Made by a program: the position numbers and the translations under genes. Shown piece by piece: positions 33,715 to 46,450 of a DNA stretch of 64,000 bases. Source of the stretch: Vesta saturnalis (Eukaryota; Arthropoda; Insecta; Coleoptera; Lampyridae); assembly GCA_036346205.1 (NCBI GenBank), contig JARFJB010000534.1, positions 4,049,501 through 4,113,500 of the forward strand, given 5' to 3'. The notes under the pieces were generated by a model. That model did not search any database. It saw nothing but the letters and a program-made list of their open reading frames with translations, and had not been told where the DNA came from. The first letter of the stretch is position 1. Each line of letters opens with the position of its first letter.

Positions 33715-34425
33715 GTGGCGAAAGAGGGCCACTTAGGGGCACAAATGTTATGGCTAAAGGATGGTCTGATAATTCGTCCTCCTACAATTCCTGCCCAACA
33801 ATTTACAGAACAACAACCCTGGTGGTGGACTTTTCGCATCCAGTGCGTATTATGGAGATTCACACCCCCATTGCTATGAAAGGTGGTGTCATCCGTCCAC
33901 AATATACATGAAAGAGCTTGCCGATCTTCTACTACCATACCCAAAAGCTAGTGCCAATAGTCTAACCTTCTGTCAGAAGCTGCAGCTGTCAATGCATGGT
34001 GCAGGACTACCTGCATTGACTGAAACAAGATGGTGGCCACTGGTTCAACAGGATATTACTGGTTTTTGTAGGAAAAGCATTAAGTAAACCTTTGTAAGTT
34101 TATAGTGGAGACTCAAAATCGAAAGCTCGCTTACGTGTGCTCCTTGAGAATGTTTTGAGCGGTAGTTCCAGTTTCTCTCAGGTCCTGCGCAATAGTTCTA
34201 GTACTAAGATGATGATTAAACTGGACATAAGCTAAAACATTAATAATGTTCTCTTCGGTGCGCCCCTTGCATTGTTTGCGGTATACAGGAACATGAACGT
34301 TTCCAGTTGTTCGATAACGAAGGATGACTCGAAGAAAAGCATTTTACTGAAGTGGCGTCTATCAGGATTTTGCTGCAGCAACAGTAGCATTTCTCATGCA
34401 TTTAAAATAAACACCTATCATTTTA
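33715..34425 (-). pseudogene. Intron-bearing mariner-superfamily transposase, 5' half
   Basis: On the minus strand from about 34425: RNATVAAAKS, RTEENIINVLAYVQFNHH, STRTIAQDLRETGTTAQNIL up to 34135. Then comes an intron 34134-34020 (GTAAGC donor, TTTCAG acceptor, 115 nt), then MQVVLHHALTAAASDRRLDY, CILWTDDTTFHSNGGVNLH with the first catalytic Asp and NCWAGIVGGRIIRP. The domain order and intron position are those of the gene at 23702-24925. The catalytic C-terminal half is missing at the junction with the Penelope relic. Confidence 0.8.
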
Positions 34426-34429
34426 AATA

Positions 34430-37400
34430 AATCTTAGTTAGTATAAAGCATTTTGTAACACTAAAAGACCACGCGATAGGAGCAACAAGAAAAACTCAAG
34501 CAACACGGAAAACTCGAACAATAACACAAAACGGTACCAATGCGATTTTGGAAAATCAACAACAAGCTTTAAAAAAATGACAACTAAATAACATGAAACT
34601 AAAATGTTTTAATACGTTGACGTATTGATTCCAATTTTGTTTTCATAGCCTACTAACGCTTATGACGCATACCTTCGCTAAGAAAAGATTATTGTTTACC
34701 TAGGTTCCATTTTATTCTCTTCTTGTACATAAATTGTCGGTTTTGAGAAAGATCGTTTTCATGAATATGGCAGGACTTTTTTATTTATTACCTTGAAAGG
34801 CCACAATACCTACCGTAGTAAATTTACTTTTGCTCTGTTGACGTTTTAAATGTCGAAAAACTTTTTTCAAGACCTGTTCCATGGTTATTATTTATGGAAT
34901 CGTCGGAGACCATCTGAGGTCGAGTTTGGTTTTTTACCGCCCATCATAAACTCTTGCAGCCACACTTGAATTCTTAACGCATTCAAAATATACAGCAAGC
35001 ATATCAAATGTTATTTCATTTGTTAACGACATTTTGAAATAAACTGTTCGTTAATCAAACACAACCAACTTTAATGGAGCTAATATTATTTGACAGCAAT
35101 ATTTGAAGCCGGTATTGTTTTGTAAAGAGTCCACATCCTTTACAAAATTTTTTTAAATTAATTATTTGCTAATTAACCTGATTTAATTAAATTACAGAAA
35201 TCACCAAATAATAATTAATCTACATACCCTCCGACGTGATTTTGAAAAACGTTGAGAGTTTTCTACGTCAGCGTCCCCTTCAGTCTAGCAACCAATCTCG
35301 GCAGTAGAATTACCGCCAGAAGCCATTCTCACCCTCCGACGTGTTCAATAAAACTGCGAGACGCGCTAGAGACGCTCTCTTTCATTCCGCATTCTCACTC
35401 AGAGCCCATGGCCTGTTCATTCTCATTCCGTTGGGTCAACTCGACTCATTCCCCTAGGTCTCTTTCCAGATCCCAGACCGACCAGTGTCTAATCGATTCC
35501 GTTCTGTTCATGCTCATTCTCAGTTGAGTCAACTCAACTCAATCCGCCCGTAATTATTCCAAGATAGCAGGGTTTACTGCTGTTTAAATCTGTGGTCACC
35601 TGCATGTAAGTTAATAATATAACATTACACTGACTCCGGTAAGCGACGCAATGTCGCGGAATTTTCCCGACGTAGTCTTTTAATTACTTCATTTGGTAGA
35701 AAGGTATTCACCAAAATTCTACCAATCCCCGGGGTATGAATTAAACAGCGCAACGGTTATAATATATTTTAATTGATATTCTACACACACCTTACACAAA
35801 CTCACACAAACACGCCGTCACCGACAAAGTAAAAACCGACGTACAGGAAGTCGAAAGATTGAAAGTAACCAGCCGCCCGCAATTAAACCATATTTTGGTC
35901 ACCCAGTTTCGTTAATTATATAGACATTACGTGAAACAGGGAGTATTAAATTTTCGTCTCATCTAACGTAATTACTAGTTTAAAATAAGTTTCGTTAGAA
36001 GCTTACTTCTTAGTAGAAGTCCTGAAACCGCTCACTCATAGTGGGATATCGAGAAGATAGCATAAATCCTGATTTAACACTTTGTTAAATGCCGACGCAT
36101 GTAAAACATTCCGTTATCCTGCTAGCCTGTTTATTTAACAGTTCTGAATACCGTTCTCAGGCTACGAGAAAACTTTAATTCGTATCGGAGGTTCTGAACC
36201 TATATCCGATCTTCATCGCAAGTCGCGATAACACAGACTTGAGGTAGTAACCGTTCTTCAAGAATGCCGTACCAGTAAAACGTTTGGTTTATCTTGTACC
36301 TGATAATATTTAAACTAAAACGTTCCTGAAAGTTTAAATACCTTATTATTGTTATTATTAAAACCGCCCCCGCCGAGTTAGATTCACCCCAGGTAACTAC
36401 TATTGTCGCTATCGAAACCAGAAGCAACAGTGGCACCCAAGTGGCTAACGCTTTACGCGTTTCGCGCACCGAGTATCCTCAAAACAAGAATATCCATATT
36501 TAATTTCTAAGAGTGTAATAACTAGTAAACATCACCAATTCTGTTTTTATTACAATTTCCGCTAATTACTAAATGTAATGTAATCTTAATACACCGTAAT
36601 TAACAGTATCCTGTAAATAAATAGTTAGTTAAGAAATCCCGTGTAAATAGTAGGTAGATTAGTTTTAATTTTCATTCGTAAAAGTTAGATGTATAAAAGT
36701 TTATACAATACAAACCTCGTATTCTTTTAAAAAGAATAAAGCATAAGATATAGTCGCTCTAAAAGTATTGATTTTCTTTTACTGTAAAGCAGCTATATAG
36801 AACCGTTCACCCGGTTCTTGTCGTCACAAACACATGCCACATATTATAAACAGTTATAATAACTGTATAAAAATAGTTTACTATTTGCTACCCGACAGGA
36901 CCGGTCTTTATAATTTTAATATTATTTTAAAATATATAAAATTGCCTTTTATATTGCATATGTTAAGAGTCTATAAACACCTCGCTAACCATATTTTCAC
37001 AGCAACCGCAAAGAGAAAGAGAGAGGAGCTTGTTACGTGTTTACCGTGAATAACGTGTATTTTCGATAACTTCCGTTACTTTATTTAATGAATAAACTAA
37101 TGAACTAATTAGTTACATCTAAATATTAATATTTCCTTATTCGTTGGTGGAATGTTTTAATTTCGTACCTCAAAAATTATTTTTCGCACCTCTACAGTTA
37201 AACTAATTTATTTAACGTACACATCTTTTTATTCTTTAGAGATATAAATTTGGTATTTAAACAATTTGCGCCATCTCGAAGATTTAGGGTCATTTAATAG
37301 AGTTTGAAAAGGAATCTTGTTTTTAAAAGACAACAATTAGATATCTGTAAAATTTATTTATCAAAATTTGGTTTTAACATTCTTATCTAGTTTGAATAGT

Positions 37401-38350
37401 TTTGACAGGTTTGCAATATTGCTTTTGTTAGGGCGTTGTTCCTGATCTTTTCTTTGCTTAACCCGCCATTTTCCGATGGGGAGATTGATCTTCAAGAAAA
37501 ATTTTTCCTTCCGTTTGTAAGATGTTTAAGCATCGTTTCTTTGGAAAATTTTTCATATAATGTAATGGTTTTTGGTATAAAACTTTACTGACGCTTTACA
37601 AGCGGATCTTATTGAAATTCTCAATCTTCATATCCTCGGGTAAGTTTAACACATGTTCGACAACCTTTAGTAAATCGATTCTTTCATTTAGGCACTTTCG
37701 CAAGATTAATTAAATTTATAACATAAGTCTGTTGAAGCGAAATCATCGCTATCGGCTCTAAACATCTAAAAAGAGGTATGCTTGTATAAGGTAATTAGTA
37801 ACGTACTTACTTGTATCACTTTTAGCGCCTTGATACCGGCGAAATAAACAGCTATTCTTTATTTATATACGTAACTAGCAAATTGGAATCCACTACCGAT
37901 CACCTCCGTACCTATTCATACTGGAATGCTGGCTCTTAGCTACTGATTAGCTGTCTTGGTTTCACAAAGTAACTACCACCTTCGAAACACGAAGGGCATT
38001 TACAGTTTGGTAATTCTTCATCAAAGGTCAGAATTCTTTATTATTCAATATACACAGGACTTGTGTAATGAACAGTGTATTTCTAAAATCCGTACAACAT
38101 AGTTAGGTTACATTCAGTGTTTAACCTTATTTACTTACTTGCAACAAAAATTTATCATTTACAATCCCTGTTATAATAACATTCTTTTACTGGAGGCTAA
38201 AGTGGTTGAATAATCTAGAGTTTGATTTGTTCAATTTGTAATTAATTTCTGCCTACAAAAGAAGAAAAAAACCACACCTATTATTCACTGGGACGTTGAC
38301 CTACTTAGTTCACTACCTTCACACGGTAGTTGAGCGTTGAAGCTCCTGTT
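34430..38350. other. Long stretch without recognised genes
   Basis: Both strands were read. 35240-36480 is richer in CpG and pyrimidine repeats (TTCTCATTC-type motifs near 35390-35520). A minus-strand frame near 36469-36380 looks like a signal peptide but starts at GTG with a stop just upstream. No paired terminal repeats, RNA genes or transposase blocks were found. Confidence 0.35.
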
Positions 38351-40430
38351 TTAAAATACATTATACAGGGTGGAACAGATATCGAGGTCATATGAATTAC
38401 AGTCATTGTTTGAAACCGTATATATATTTATATTCAAATTTAGAATTTATGCAACTTTTCTGTACTTTGTCTTTCATTAATATTAATTAATTGTCATTAC
38501 GGATAATTTTGTTCAGAGCAGGTTTTGCTGTAATACAAATTTCTGTACTATTGAATGTCTTGCTGCAATTCTATGCCTTGCACTGAACAGACTATCCAGA
38601 TATTTCTAGTTAATACCACCTCTTAAGGGTTTTAATAAAATTAAAGAAACCGAAATCAAAATCATTGGGGATTTAAATTCTATTTTGTGAAACGTAGGCA
38701 AGCCGTTTAAAAAATTAAGCACTACTATTTTCAGTGTGGATCTATTTTAGTTCGCACTGTATGGGTTACCTTCGCCCTTTCGGCTTCGTTTTGTAAGTAC
38801 TTACAACCGTCGGGAGCGGCACAATTAACGAAACTTTTTTTTTACGTTTAGGGTTCGATTAACGAACTGAATATATTTAGTTTTTTTTCTTTGTGGGCAT
38901 CTGCGACGGCTCACCACTTGCCATCGTCAGGGCTGAATTATAATTATTTTGTTAGTTAAGATTGTTATGAATACTTTGGGGGAAAACTAGCATATTATCA
39001 TTATTGTTTACGTTCGATATTTATTCGACAATTATTAATGTGAGTTTAAATTAAATTAAATATACGGTTACTGTCTGGTTGTTTGGGTAAAAGTTTGTCT
39101 CTCTTTTAAATTGTTTCCTTTTTTTTTGGAGCACTACCTGTTTCAGGTTTTACAGGGCCTGCCCCTACTCTACTCCTCTTTTTCCTTTTTCTTTCCTTTT
39201 ATCCCTTTCCTGACTAAAACCTGTGGCGCCTATCCTTTAGTGGCTATCTAACCACGTCAACAACAGAGTAGCAAACCTCCAAAACCCCACGCATCCAAGG
39301 GCTCTGCGGTCAAACGACCGTACGCCTGAGTCTAGTCGAGTGCACTTTCAAAAAAATGTTTACATGCTGGTTAGACACGTAGCAAGCTGCCTGACGATCT
39401 CCGTTCTCGCTACAAGACAACGGCGCCCACCCAGAGAATCTTTGATCAACTCCAAACCGCCTGAGGTTTTGTAAGTTAGTTAACTATAATTTTAAGCATA
39501 AATATTTAGCTTTTATAAACAATAGCAATAATATACGTATAAAACCCTTACGAGTATATTGTTCAGTGTGAACGAACCTGATAATAGTGATCAACCCCAG
39601 TACTAACGAACAACTCCCCTTTTTTATTGAATTCAAAACCAATTGAGCTAGACCGAGGTAAATTAAAGTAAACTTAGATTTACAAATTAAGCAAAATCAG
39701 CTTACAGTTTGTGTCATTTTTGGCATTTCTAGACCTACATGGTTTTACTAGACTGCTATTCTGTCTATGCGTGAGATATTACAGCTTTATTGAACATTTG
39801 GGGCGTCGTTAGTTTTTCATTATTAGGACCGTTGTACATTATTCTTTTATAACATCGGGTATTTTTTATCCGCTCTAAATTAAACATACACCCCCAGAGG
39901 ATATTTAGTAAATTAAATTTTATTCCTTTGTTTTAATAGCTTAATAATTAATAAATTTTAATAATCAATGACAGTTACACCTGCTCTCTAATTCTGTTGT
40001 AAAATATAATTTTGCACTTATTTTTTTCACATCTGTGTAACAAAAGAATATATCGACTTGCGGCTTTCACAAAATTCTATATTTTTTCACGCTTTTTCGT
40101 GGGTTAAAAATAACTATCTTACATTTTAAATTTTCGAGAAAATTGCAAAAATTTAGGTCTTAGTCACAAAACGCCATCTACCGACTAGAAAAAAAACTAA
40201 ACCTGCAAGTTAATACTTTCTTAGTAGCACCAGAGAGGCCCCTCTCAAACGAGACTTAGATTATAAAAATCGGTGAGTTCAAAGGAAGATATTGTATTTT
40301 TTTCAAGTGAACATTTACCTCTCCCCCCTCCCCTCATTTACCAAAACAGTGAAAATGTCAAAAAAGAAAATTTTCTAAGCTTAAAACTATTTTGAACATA
40401 TCTTGATAATGTCGATTTAAGAGAAAAGCC
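38350..40430. other. Unrecognised sequence with an ACAGGGTGG motif
   Basis: TATACAGGGTGGAACAG at 38364-38380 is like a mariner-type end, but no partner is seen. 39120-39240 is a polypyrimidine tract and 39240-39480 is CpG-richer. No coding frame. Confidence 0.3.
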
Positions 40431-40439
40431 GTTTTTCTA

Positions 40440-40603
40440 ATTTGGTGTTGGTGTACGCCACCTAGCGGCCATCTTTAGAACTTGAAAATAATTTCCAACG
40501 ATTTCTCTTGGCCGATTTACTTACTAGCATTTTTTCCAATGTTCCCAGATTGACAGTTCCCGAGATACAGGCGGTGTCCATTCTTAGTTGGCCACCCGGT
40601 ATG
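40440..40603. mobile_element. Diverged single end of the 22.9-kb-type element
   Basis: Resembles the right TIR 25610-25761: CGCCACCTAGCGG, AATTTCCAACGATTTCTCTT, GGCCGATTTACT, GGCGGTGTCCATTCTTA and terminal CCACCCGG-TA. No second end is found nearby, so it is a relic of a related family. Confidence 0.65.
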
Positions 40604-40739
40604 TATAGGCTGGAAGGTAAAAATGGAACGTTTATTGAACTATAAGTGAAGCTGGTGAATAAATTGAAGAACTGAGTGAAATTATAAAGAGTAAACAGAC
40701 ACTCTTTTTTAAGCGCTTGGTGTTAATTTTCGGTCATAA

Positions 40740-40905
40740 AGTAAAAGTTGTTAAAAGGACAAAACAAAAATGGCCCCCAAAACAGACCAATCAGAAACCA
40801 GAGATCGCGTCCTGTCCTTAGGCCCTCCGATCAGAACGCGCGGCCTGGGGCAGTATGCGCGCACGATCAATCAGCTAGAAGTGTGCGTGGCGTACCCTTA
40901 GAATT
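40740..40905. promoter_or_regulatory. CCAAT-box repeat, copy 1
   Basis: Three CCAATCAG-like motifs about 40 bp apart (40787 CCAATCAG, 40827 CCGATCAG, 40866 TCAATCAG) in a GC-rich background with GAACGCGCGG. It is a direct repeat of 43975-44165 and lies immediately upstream of the polymerase relic. Even spacing of CCAAT boxes is promoter-like (NF-Y sites); promoter function is inferred. Confidence 0.5.
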
Positions 40906-40908
40906 TAT

Positions 40909-41948
40909 AAAGTGGTACAATTACGAAATTTCTCGGTTTGATTTCAAAAACGAAATAGAGTTTTATTGTTTGCAGGATGTAAGTATCCTTAGAAAACCTC
41001 TCTTGAATTTTGAAATAGATTTGTCTATGAACACAAAGTAGATTCCTTTAGAGAGTGCTGCACGATCACTGGTGCTTGTAGCCTTGTTCTCCGCAGAAAT
41101 TTTATTCATGAGAGCACTATAAGTCTCATCCCAAAAGGTGGGTACAGATTGGATTAAAACAACTAGTCGAGCATTCTGAAGGTAGACGTATTCAGCACTC
41201 CGGGATCTCGCGTGAAGTATGGTTAAGGGAAGGTATTCTGGTTGATAGGTTTTGTCACGAGGTTAATGCTGTATATCAGTGTCACGGTTGCTATTTCCAC
41301 GGTTGTGAAAGGTGTTGCGCCGAACAAACTGCTGATAATAAACGTGAACAGGACACAGCATTTTGCGTCCTGAGAATACGGTGGAAACATCACACAGGAT
41401 ACGTTCTTTTAACTATGATTTAATAGACATTTGCGAATATGAATTCAGATAATTTTTGAAACAAAATCCTGTCGCAATAGCGTTTGTCAGCTCAAATAAC
41501 GTGTTGATCAGTCACCTCTGAATCCCCGTGATGAGGTCGTACTAATGCGGTTAAGTTATATTATAAGGCAGAACAAGATGTACAAATCAGGTATTTAGAT
41601 GTTTGTTCACTATACCCCCATGTGAATGAGTATGCCAAGTATCCGGTGGGGCATCCTACATGCCACATTGGCGCTGACTGCACCAACTTCGACTTACACA
41701 TTGTCGAGGGCCTTGTGAAATATAGCGTACTCCTATCAACAGATTTGTACAATCCTGTTCTGCCTCTTAAAATGCACGGTAAATTAATCTTCGTCATGTG
41801 TAGAACTTGTGCTGAAACTATGTTTCAGGATGATTGCACACATACTCAGGACGAGCGTAAATTTACCGGAACTTATGGAAGGGACGAATTTCGAAAAGCT
41901 ATAGATTTAGGGTATCGAGTTTCAGAATTCTTTGTGTGTGGGGTATGA
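40909..41948 (+). pseudogene. Polinton-type protein-primed DNA polymerase B relic
   Basis: Plus-strand blocks: FIKWYNYEISRFDF and EFYCLQDVSILRK (Exo III motif, Y-x3-D) near 40910-40995; after a one-base shift at about 41038, VDSFRECCTITGACSLVLRR, then IPKGGYR; VNAVYQCHGCYFHGCERC near 41260-41315; a degraded gap; then LDVCSLYPHVNEYAKYPVGH near 41597-41655, which is polymerase motif A with the catalytic Asp; GKLIFVMCRTCAETMF and a stop at 41948. Motifs B and C (KxY, DTD) are absent, so about half of the gene is lost. The HGCYFHGC block and PVGHP after motif A are typical of the polymerases of Polintons/Mavericks and related linear virus-like elements. Satellites of palindromes A and B lie just downstream. 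Confidence 0.85.
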
Positions 41949-42173
41949 AGTTTGCCAATACGAAAGGGTTAGTTGATAACTTCCTTAAAATCAAACAGAT
42001 GTGTTCATACCCAGTTTAATTTCTAGTAACTTTAATTTTGAATATATATTTTAACCCAGTACATATAACACACGCTACCACAATAGTAAAACTTTTTTGT
42101 TATTGTACATGAATTTTTACTAATTTAACTTTAAGCGTATTTGATCACTATAATCAAAACTCATCCATAGCGT

Positions 42174-42303
42174 GCGCGCGCATGTGCGTGTGTGCGTGTG
42201 TGCGTGTGCGTGTGCGTGTGCGTGTGCGTGTGCGTGTGCGTGTGGGTGTGCGTGTGCGTGTGCGTGTGCGTGTGCGTGTGCGTGTGCGTGTGCGTGTGTG
42301 CGT

Positions 42304-42374
<71 letters not shown>

Positions 42375-42389
42375 TGTGTGAGTGTGAGT

Positions 42390-42437
<48 letters not shown>
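42174..42437. repeat. (GT)n / (GTGTGC)n microsatellite
   Basis: The first 150 bp alternates GTGTGC; the rest is (GT)n with a few GA interruptions. It makes spurious frames on both strands. Confidence 0.97.
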
Positions 42438-42440
<3 letters not shown>

Positions 42441-42755
42441 CTTAACATATCATTAGAAACACATTGCTTTGTACGGTTGTTTGTCTGCACAAGTACAGTG
42501 TTCAAGTGGTTGATATGTATGTTGAAATGAAAATTTAAATGTTTTATTATTGAAGCAAATATTGGTCATCACCTCTCATCTCGGTCAACTGGTTTAAACC
42601 TGTAATTCGATCAACAAACACTTACCTTAAATCGCACATCTACACTGTATGTAATTATTATTATGCTGAAAATTGGGTAAAATGAAACTCATCTTTGTTC
42701 TTGCGTTAGTAACTTTCAAGCTGTGATTGTATCAACAACATGAATGAATTCACCC

Positions 42756-42935
42756 TATTATGAACCCACAGCTGAAGATATTCGAGATTTTGAGGACTCA
42801 TAGGTGAATTATTATTATATAATACCTAAAGATGATGACGTCACTGAAGACGAGAAGCCAGAGGAAAAAGGGGGAATAACTCCAAATCTAACAGATAAGG
42901 AGGGTGATAATCCTACAGTGTACTGTTTTATGTAA
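42756..42935 (+). pseudogene. Acidic protein C-terminus, copy 1
   Basis: YYEPTAEDIRDFEDS, an in-frame TAG, then VNYYYI, a DDD/EDEK-rich segment and a stop near 42935. It aligns with the frame at 48726-48980 in palindrome B through EPT-x-x-DIRDF-x-D and NYY. Conservation at two loci argues that it is a genuine protein end. Family unknown. Confidence 0.5.
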
Positions 42936-43199
42936 TCTTAAAAACAGCAACGTTATCTAATTTATAAACCACACGACCGTGTCTGTATATTATTATTATT
43001 AATTCATTCCTTTTATAAAATCAAGTTTATAGGTATTGATTTACTCCTATGAGATCGTAGTTTCGGAATGTCATTCCAAATTTTAAGTTTTCCCGCGCCC
43101 ATTCATTACTTTTAAAATATACCGCTAGATGGAACCACGATCAGACCCTGTCACAGAAATATGCAATTCGCTTTTTACAAAATACACTACTAGATTACG

Positions 43200-43990
43200 C
43201 TACAAACAAACAAACAAACAAACAAAGGGGGCCACTGCTGTGGGGCTAAGACTGACAAGTTTAAGAGTCCTAACGGTGTCTTATGAGATAGTATGCAGTC
43301 CCCATGCTATTTCAAATTCCCCGCCATAACAGTTAAATATACTATTAAAATATGCTACCACTTGGTGGAACCACGATCAACCTATATTATAGAGAACATT
43401 TATTAGTTTTAAAAATAGACCGGTAGATGGCGTCACAAACAATCAGGGTTCCGCCAATATGGCACAGACCTGAGAACAAGTTCCGGAGGCCTGTAGTTAC
43501 CTTAGGAGATAGTATGCGGGTCTCCTTATTAGAATATTAATTCAAATTTCACGCCACAATAATCAAAGGGACCTGACAAGGGGGTCGAAGACCCGACAAG
43601 AGGTGAAGGTCCTAGAACAATTTCCGGAGTTCTATAGCTCTCTTATGAGATAGCATGTGAGCCCCGTTATTAGAACACTATTTAAAATTTATAGTTTTCC
43701 CACCATAGAAAACAAAGGGCCAGACAAGAAGACGAATAGCCGACAAGGGGCGAAGACCCGATAACAAGTTCCGCAGTGCTATAGCTGTCTTATGAAATAG
43801 TATGCGGGTCCCCGTATTAAAATACTATTTCAAATTTCAAGTATGCCATAGTAAACAAGGGGGCCGAACAGACGGCGAAGACCCGAGAGCAAGTTCTGGA
43901 GTCCCATAGCTGTTGTACGAGGTGGAATCGGTCCCCCATTATTAGATTGATATATGAAATTTCAAGGCTTCGCGCCATATCAATTACAGA
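43200..43990. repeat. Satellite array of the CCTTATTAGAATAC family at the polymerase locus
   Basis: Five or six diverged units containing TCTTATGAGATAGTATGC, GTCCCCNTATTAGAATACTA, TCAAATTTC and GGCGAAGACCCGA-ACAAGTTCC. It is interspersed with CTAGATGGNNCCACGATCA units at 43115-43145 and 43350-43440. Same orientation as the palindrome A core. Confidence 0.75.
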
Positions 43991-44165
43991 AATAGCCGAC
44001 AAAGCAAAAATGGTCGACAAGCCACGTCCACAAAATGACCCAAACGGACTAATCGGAAACCGAGAGGCGTGGCCTGCCCTTCGGTCCACCAATCAGAACG
44101 CGCGGTCTGGGACCGCATACGGGCGCACAGCCAATCAGCTGGCAGTGGGTGTGGCCACGTAAGGT
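43975..44165. promoter_or_regulatory. CCAAT-box repeat, copy 2
   Basis: Direct repeat of 40740-40905. Motifs CTAATCGG, CCACCAATCAGAACG and GCCAATCAGCTGGC are spaced about 40 bp apart (44048, 44088, 44130). The pair flanks the polymerase relic and satellite array (~3.4 kb), so it could be a terminal or long direct repeat of the element rather than a promoter alone. Confidence 0.5.
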
Positions 44166-44169
44166 AAGG

Positions 44170-46020
44170 GTAATCGCACTAATTGAGTAGAACGTTACCG
44201 GTTGTTGGTTTATTTACTTTGTTGTTTAGACGTTAACAATACATTCATGCATATAAATGTTTAGTGTTTATAACACGTAAAATTATATTTCTACGTGGAA
44301 ATGACCACTGTTGTGTAAATTTTAATAGTTGGAACGGAGGGTTCTACAAAAATCGTGAAGTGGTTTTAAAGATATAAGGGTGGATTTATAATAAACAGAG
44401 GTATTTTACAATAAGCTTGTGAACCCCTTTAATTTTCAGTACCTAATATTAAAAGCAAACTCAAGCATTTATGTAAAATAATTTAGATACTTTTATTGGT
44501 GGTTTTACTAACATTTTATGGAAACTAAGTTTCACTTCCTTCGGTAATACCGTACACAATTTTACGTCTGATTTAAATTTATATAAGAAAGATACGTGCA
44601 CAACGCCAATGGAATAAAGAGTGTCGGAAAAGGTTGCGTCTCCTTAAATATAGATGTTGCAGACGACACCAAAGGGCGCTACTGGCTCCACAATGAAAAT
44701 GAAAAGAACTGTCTCTTATCCTTTTTGCTAGAATGAGCGCATGCATGAACCAGTAAAATAGAGAAGTTTTTTCCCCACGTTCCTTCCGCTACCCAGTCAC
44801 CTGCCTCACACCCTAGAATCGCTTCCTTGCCTACTTCCACAACAATGGGTCAGCCTTTAATAAATCAACTGTGCTTTAGTATAACTAAAAAAGTCCTTAA
44901 TAATTCCCCAACAGATCTTAAATATTCAGAACATTTTTAACGTACATTTTTAACATGCAAACCATGCAATATATATGACGTACATGAAAGTGGTGATTAA
45001 AATGTAAATACGATGATAGTAAATGTATCTGTAAACAAAAACACACAATACACATATACACATCCACTGATAATAAAGGTCCTGAATCATCAGTTGAACA
45101 TAAATCGAAAACAATTTGGTTAAAGAATTTGTACAAACTATTTTTTATATTTGTTTCAAACTTGGCAAAGTTCACTGCTTCTTAGGCAAGCAGGTTCAAT
45201 TTCACAATTTAAATTGCGCCAAAACTCGGTGGTTGTTTCTAAAAAATGGTGTCGACGAGCAAAAGTGGTTTTAAGTTCAAAATTCTTGAATGTTTACATT
45301 TCACTTTAATTTGTGTAGTTTTAATGATTAGTACAATGTTGGAATGGTATTTTATTGTACCAAGTGTTGGTTCGTTAAACTGCTTATTTTTATTTATGCA
45401 CAGAATACCATTTTAACTTTATTGAGTTTCGCTTTCCTTATTTACCCAAACAAGTATGCTAATAGATGCAATTGTGATTCACATTTAAACAATGAAGTCG
45501 GAAGTTTGACTATTGGTAAGTGAAATCAGTTCGATGCAATTTTGATACCACTAAACAAATTTTCATCAATTTAGACATAATTCGGTAAGTCGCATATATA
45601 CAAAAATAACACCTTACACATTGTTACTGTTTATTTTCAGATGTAATAAGATTAATTACGAATACGTTGTTATTGCGGAGATGAGTACTTAGAATTCCTA
45701 CCTATTTTCGTAGAATAATTTCCAGTACGATTCCTAGTAGTGCTCGTAAACTAAACCTGAGCAAAGTTTCATAAGTTTGTTTATTACAAACCTACAAACC
45801 ACATACCACAACCTCCTTTGCTCTTGTTTAGACACAGCTCGTCTTAGTGAAGTGTATAATAAGATACCAATGTAAGTTGAACGCTAAAGCGTGAATTAGT
45901 TAAAACAGAATCCATCGCGATAACACTCCAGACAATTGTGACAATGTGTGAAACACACTCTTGCTTCGGTAAGCGTACATCTATTCCATTGTTACGATGT
46001 AATACAAATACCTTAGGTAA
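44170..46020. other. Unrecognised AT-rich sequence
   Basis: No coding frame, TIR or RNA gene supported. Confidence 0.4.
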
Positions 46021-46026
46021 CTACGT

Positions 46027-46450
46027 ATGTACCGGGTGAGTCATTAAGGAAGGACGCCGGCTATATCCCAGAAATCGAAATTCTTCAGTAAATGTGGCCA
46101 AGAGAAAATGCTGGAAACAATTTTAAAGTTTGAAAATAGATCGCTAGGTGGCGTAACTGCTGTAGTAAATTAAAAAATGTCTAATAAGTAACAGAAACAT
46201 AAGGAAAAGGTGTATTGGAAATATCGTAGTTGTATTTTTGGAACAATTTTACCCATTTTTTGTATAAGAAGTTTTTCTCTAACTTCACAGGTTTTCCGTA
46301 GAGGGAGCTCCGAAAGTTGTCAGACCAACACGTAATAATTTTCGGAACCAGCCATCGAATCTTAAAAAGTAGTATTTCGTTGGAAAGGTCTTTTCTTGCG
46401 CTATTAGTTGATGTATTAAAAAGTTAAGTTTGATTAACGAACAAAAAGTG
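46027..46450. mobile_element. Single terminal repeat of the 2.9-kb mariner-like element
   Basis: Starts TA-CCGGGTGAGTCATTAAGG and follows the left TIR at 22864-23290 through GATCGCTAGGTGGCG, the AAACATAAGGAAAAGG stretch and GATTAACGAACAAA, then stops at AAAGTGCTG. A ~30-bp deletion near its start distinguishes it. No partner arm, so it is a solo end or a remnant. Confidence 0.85.

Noticed and set aside
36430..36450. TGGCACCCAAGTGGC as an LTR primer-binding site
   Set aside because: It begins with TGG as a PBS should, but no LTR pair, gag or pol coding sequence is present around it.
36380..36469. Minus-strand frame resembling a signal peptide (hydrophobic LLLLVSIATIVV)
   Set aside because: It starts at GTG, a stop lies a few codons upstream, and no ATG is available; the donor candidate is weak.
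39405..39445. Hammerhead ribozyme core (CTGACGA)
   Set aside because: No downstream GAAA with compatible stems.
42172..42505. Long open frames on both strands of the (GT)n array
   Set aside because: They arise purely from the dinucleotide repeat.
44918..45175. 85-codon minus-strand frame
   Set aside because: No domain, splice or conservation signal; composition follows the AT-rich background.
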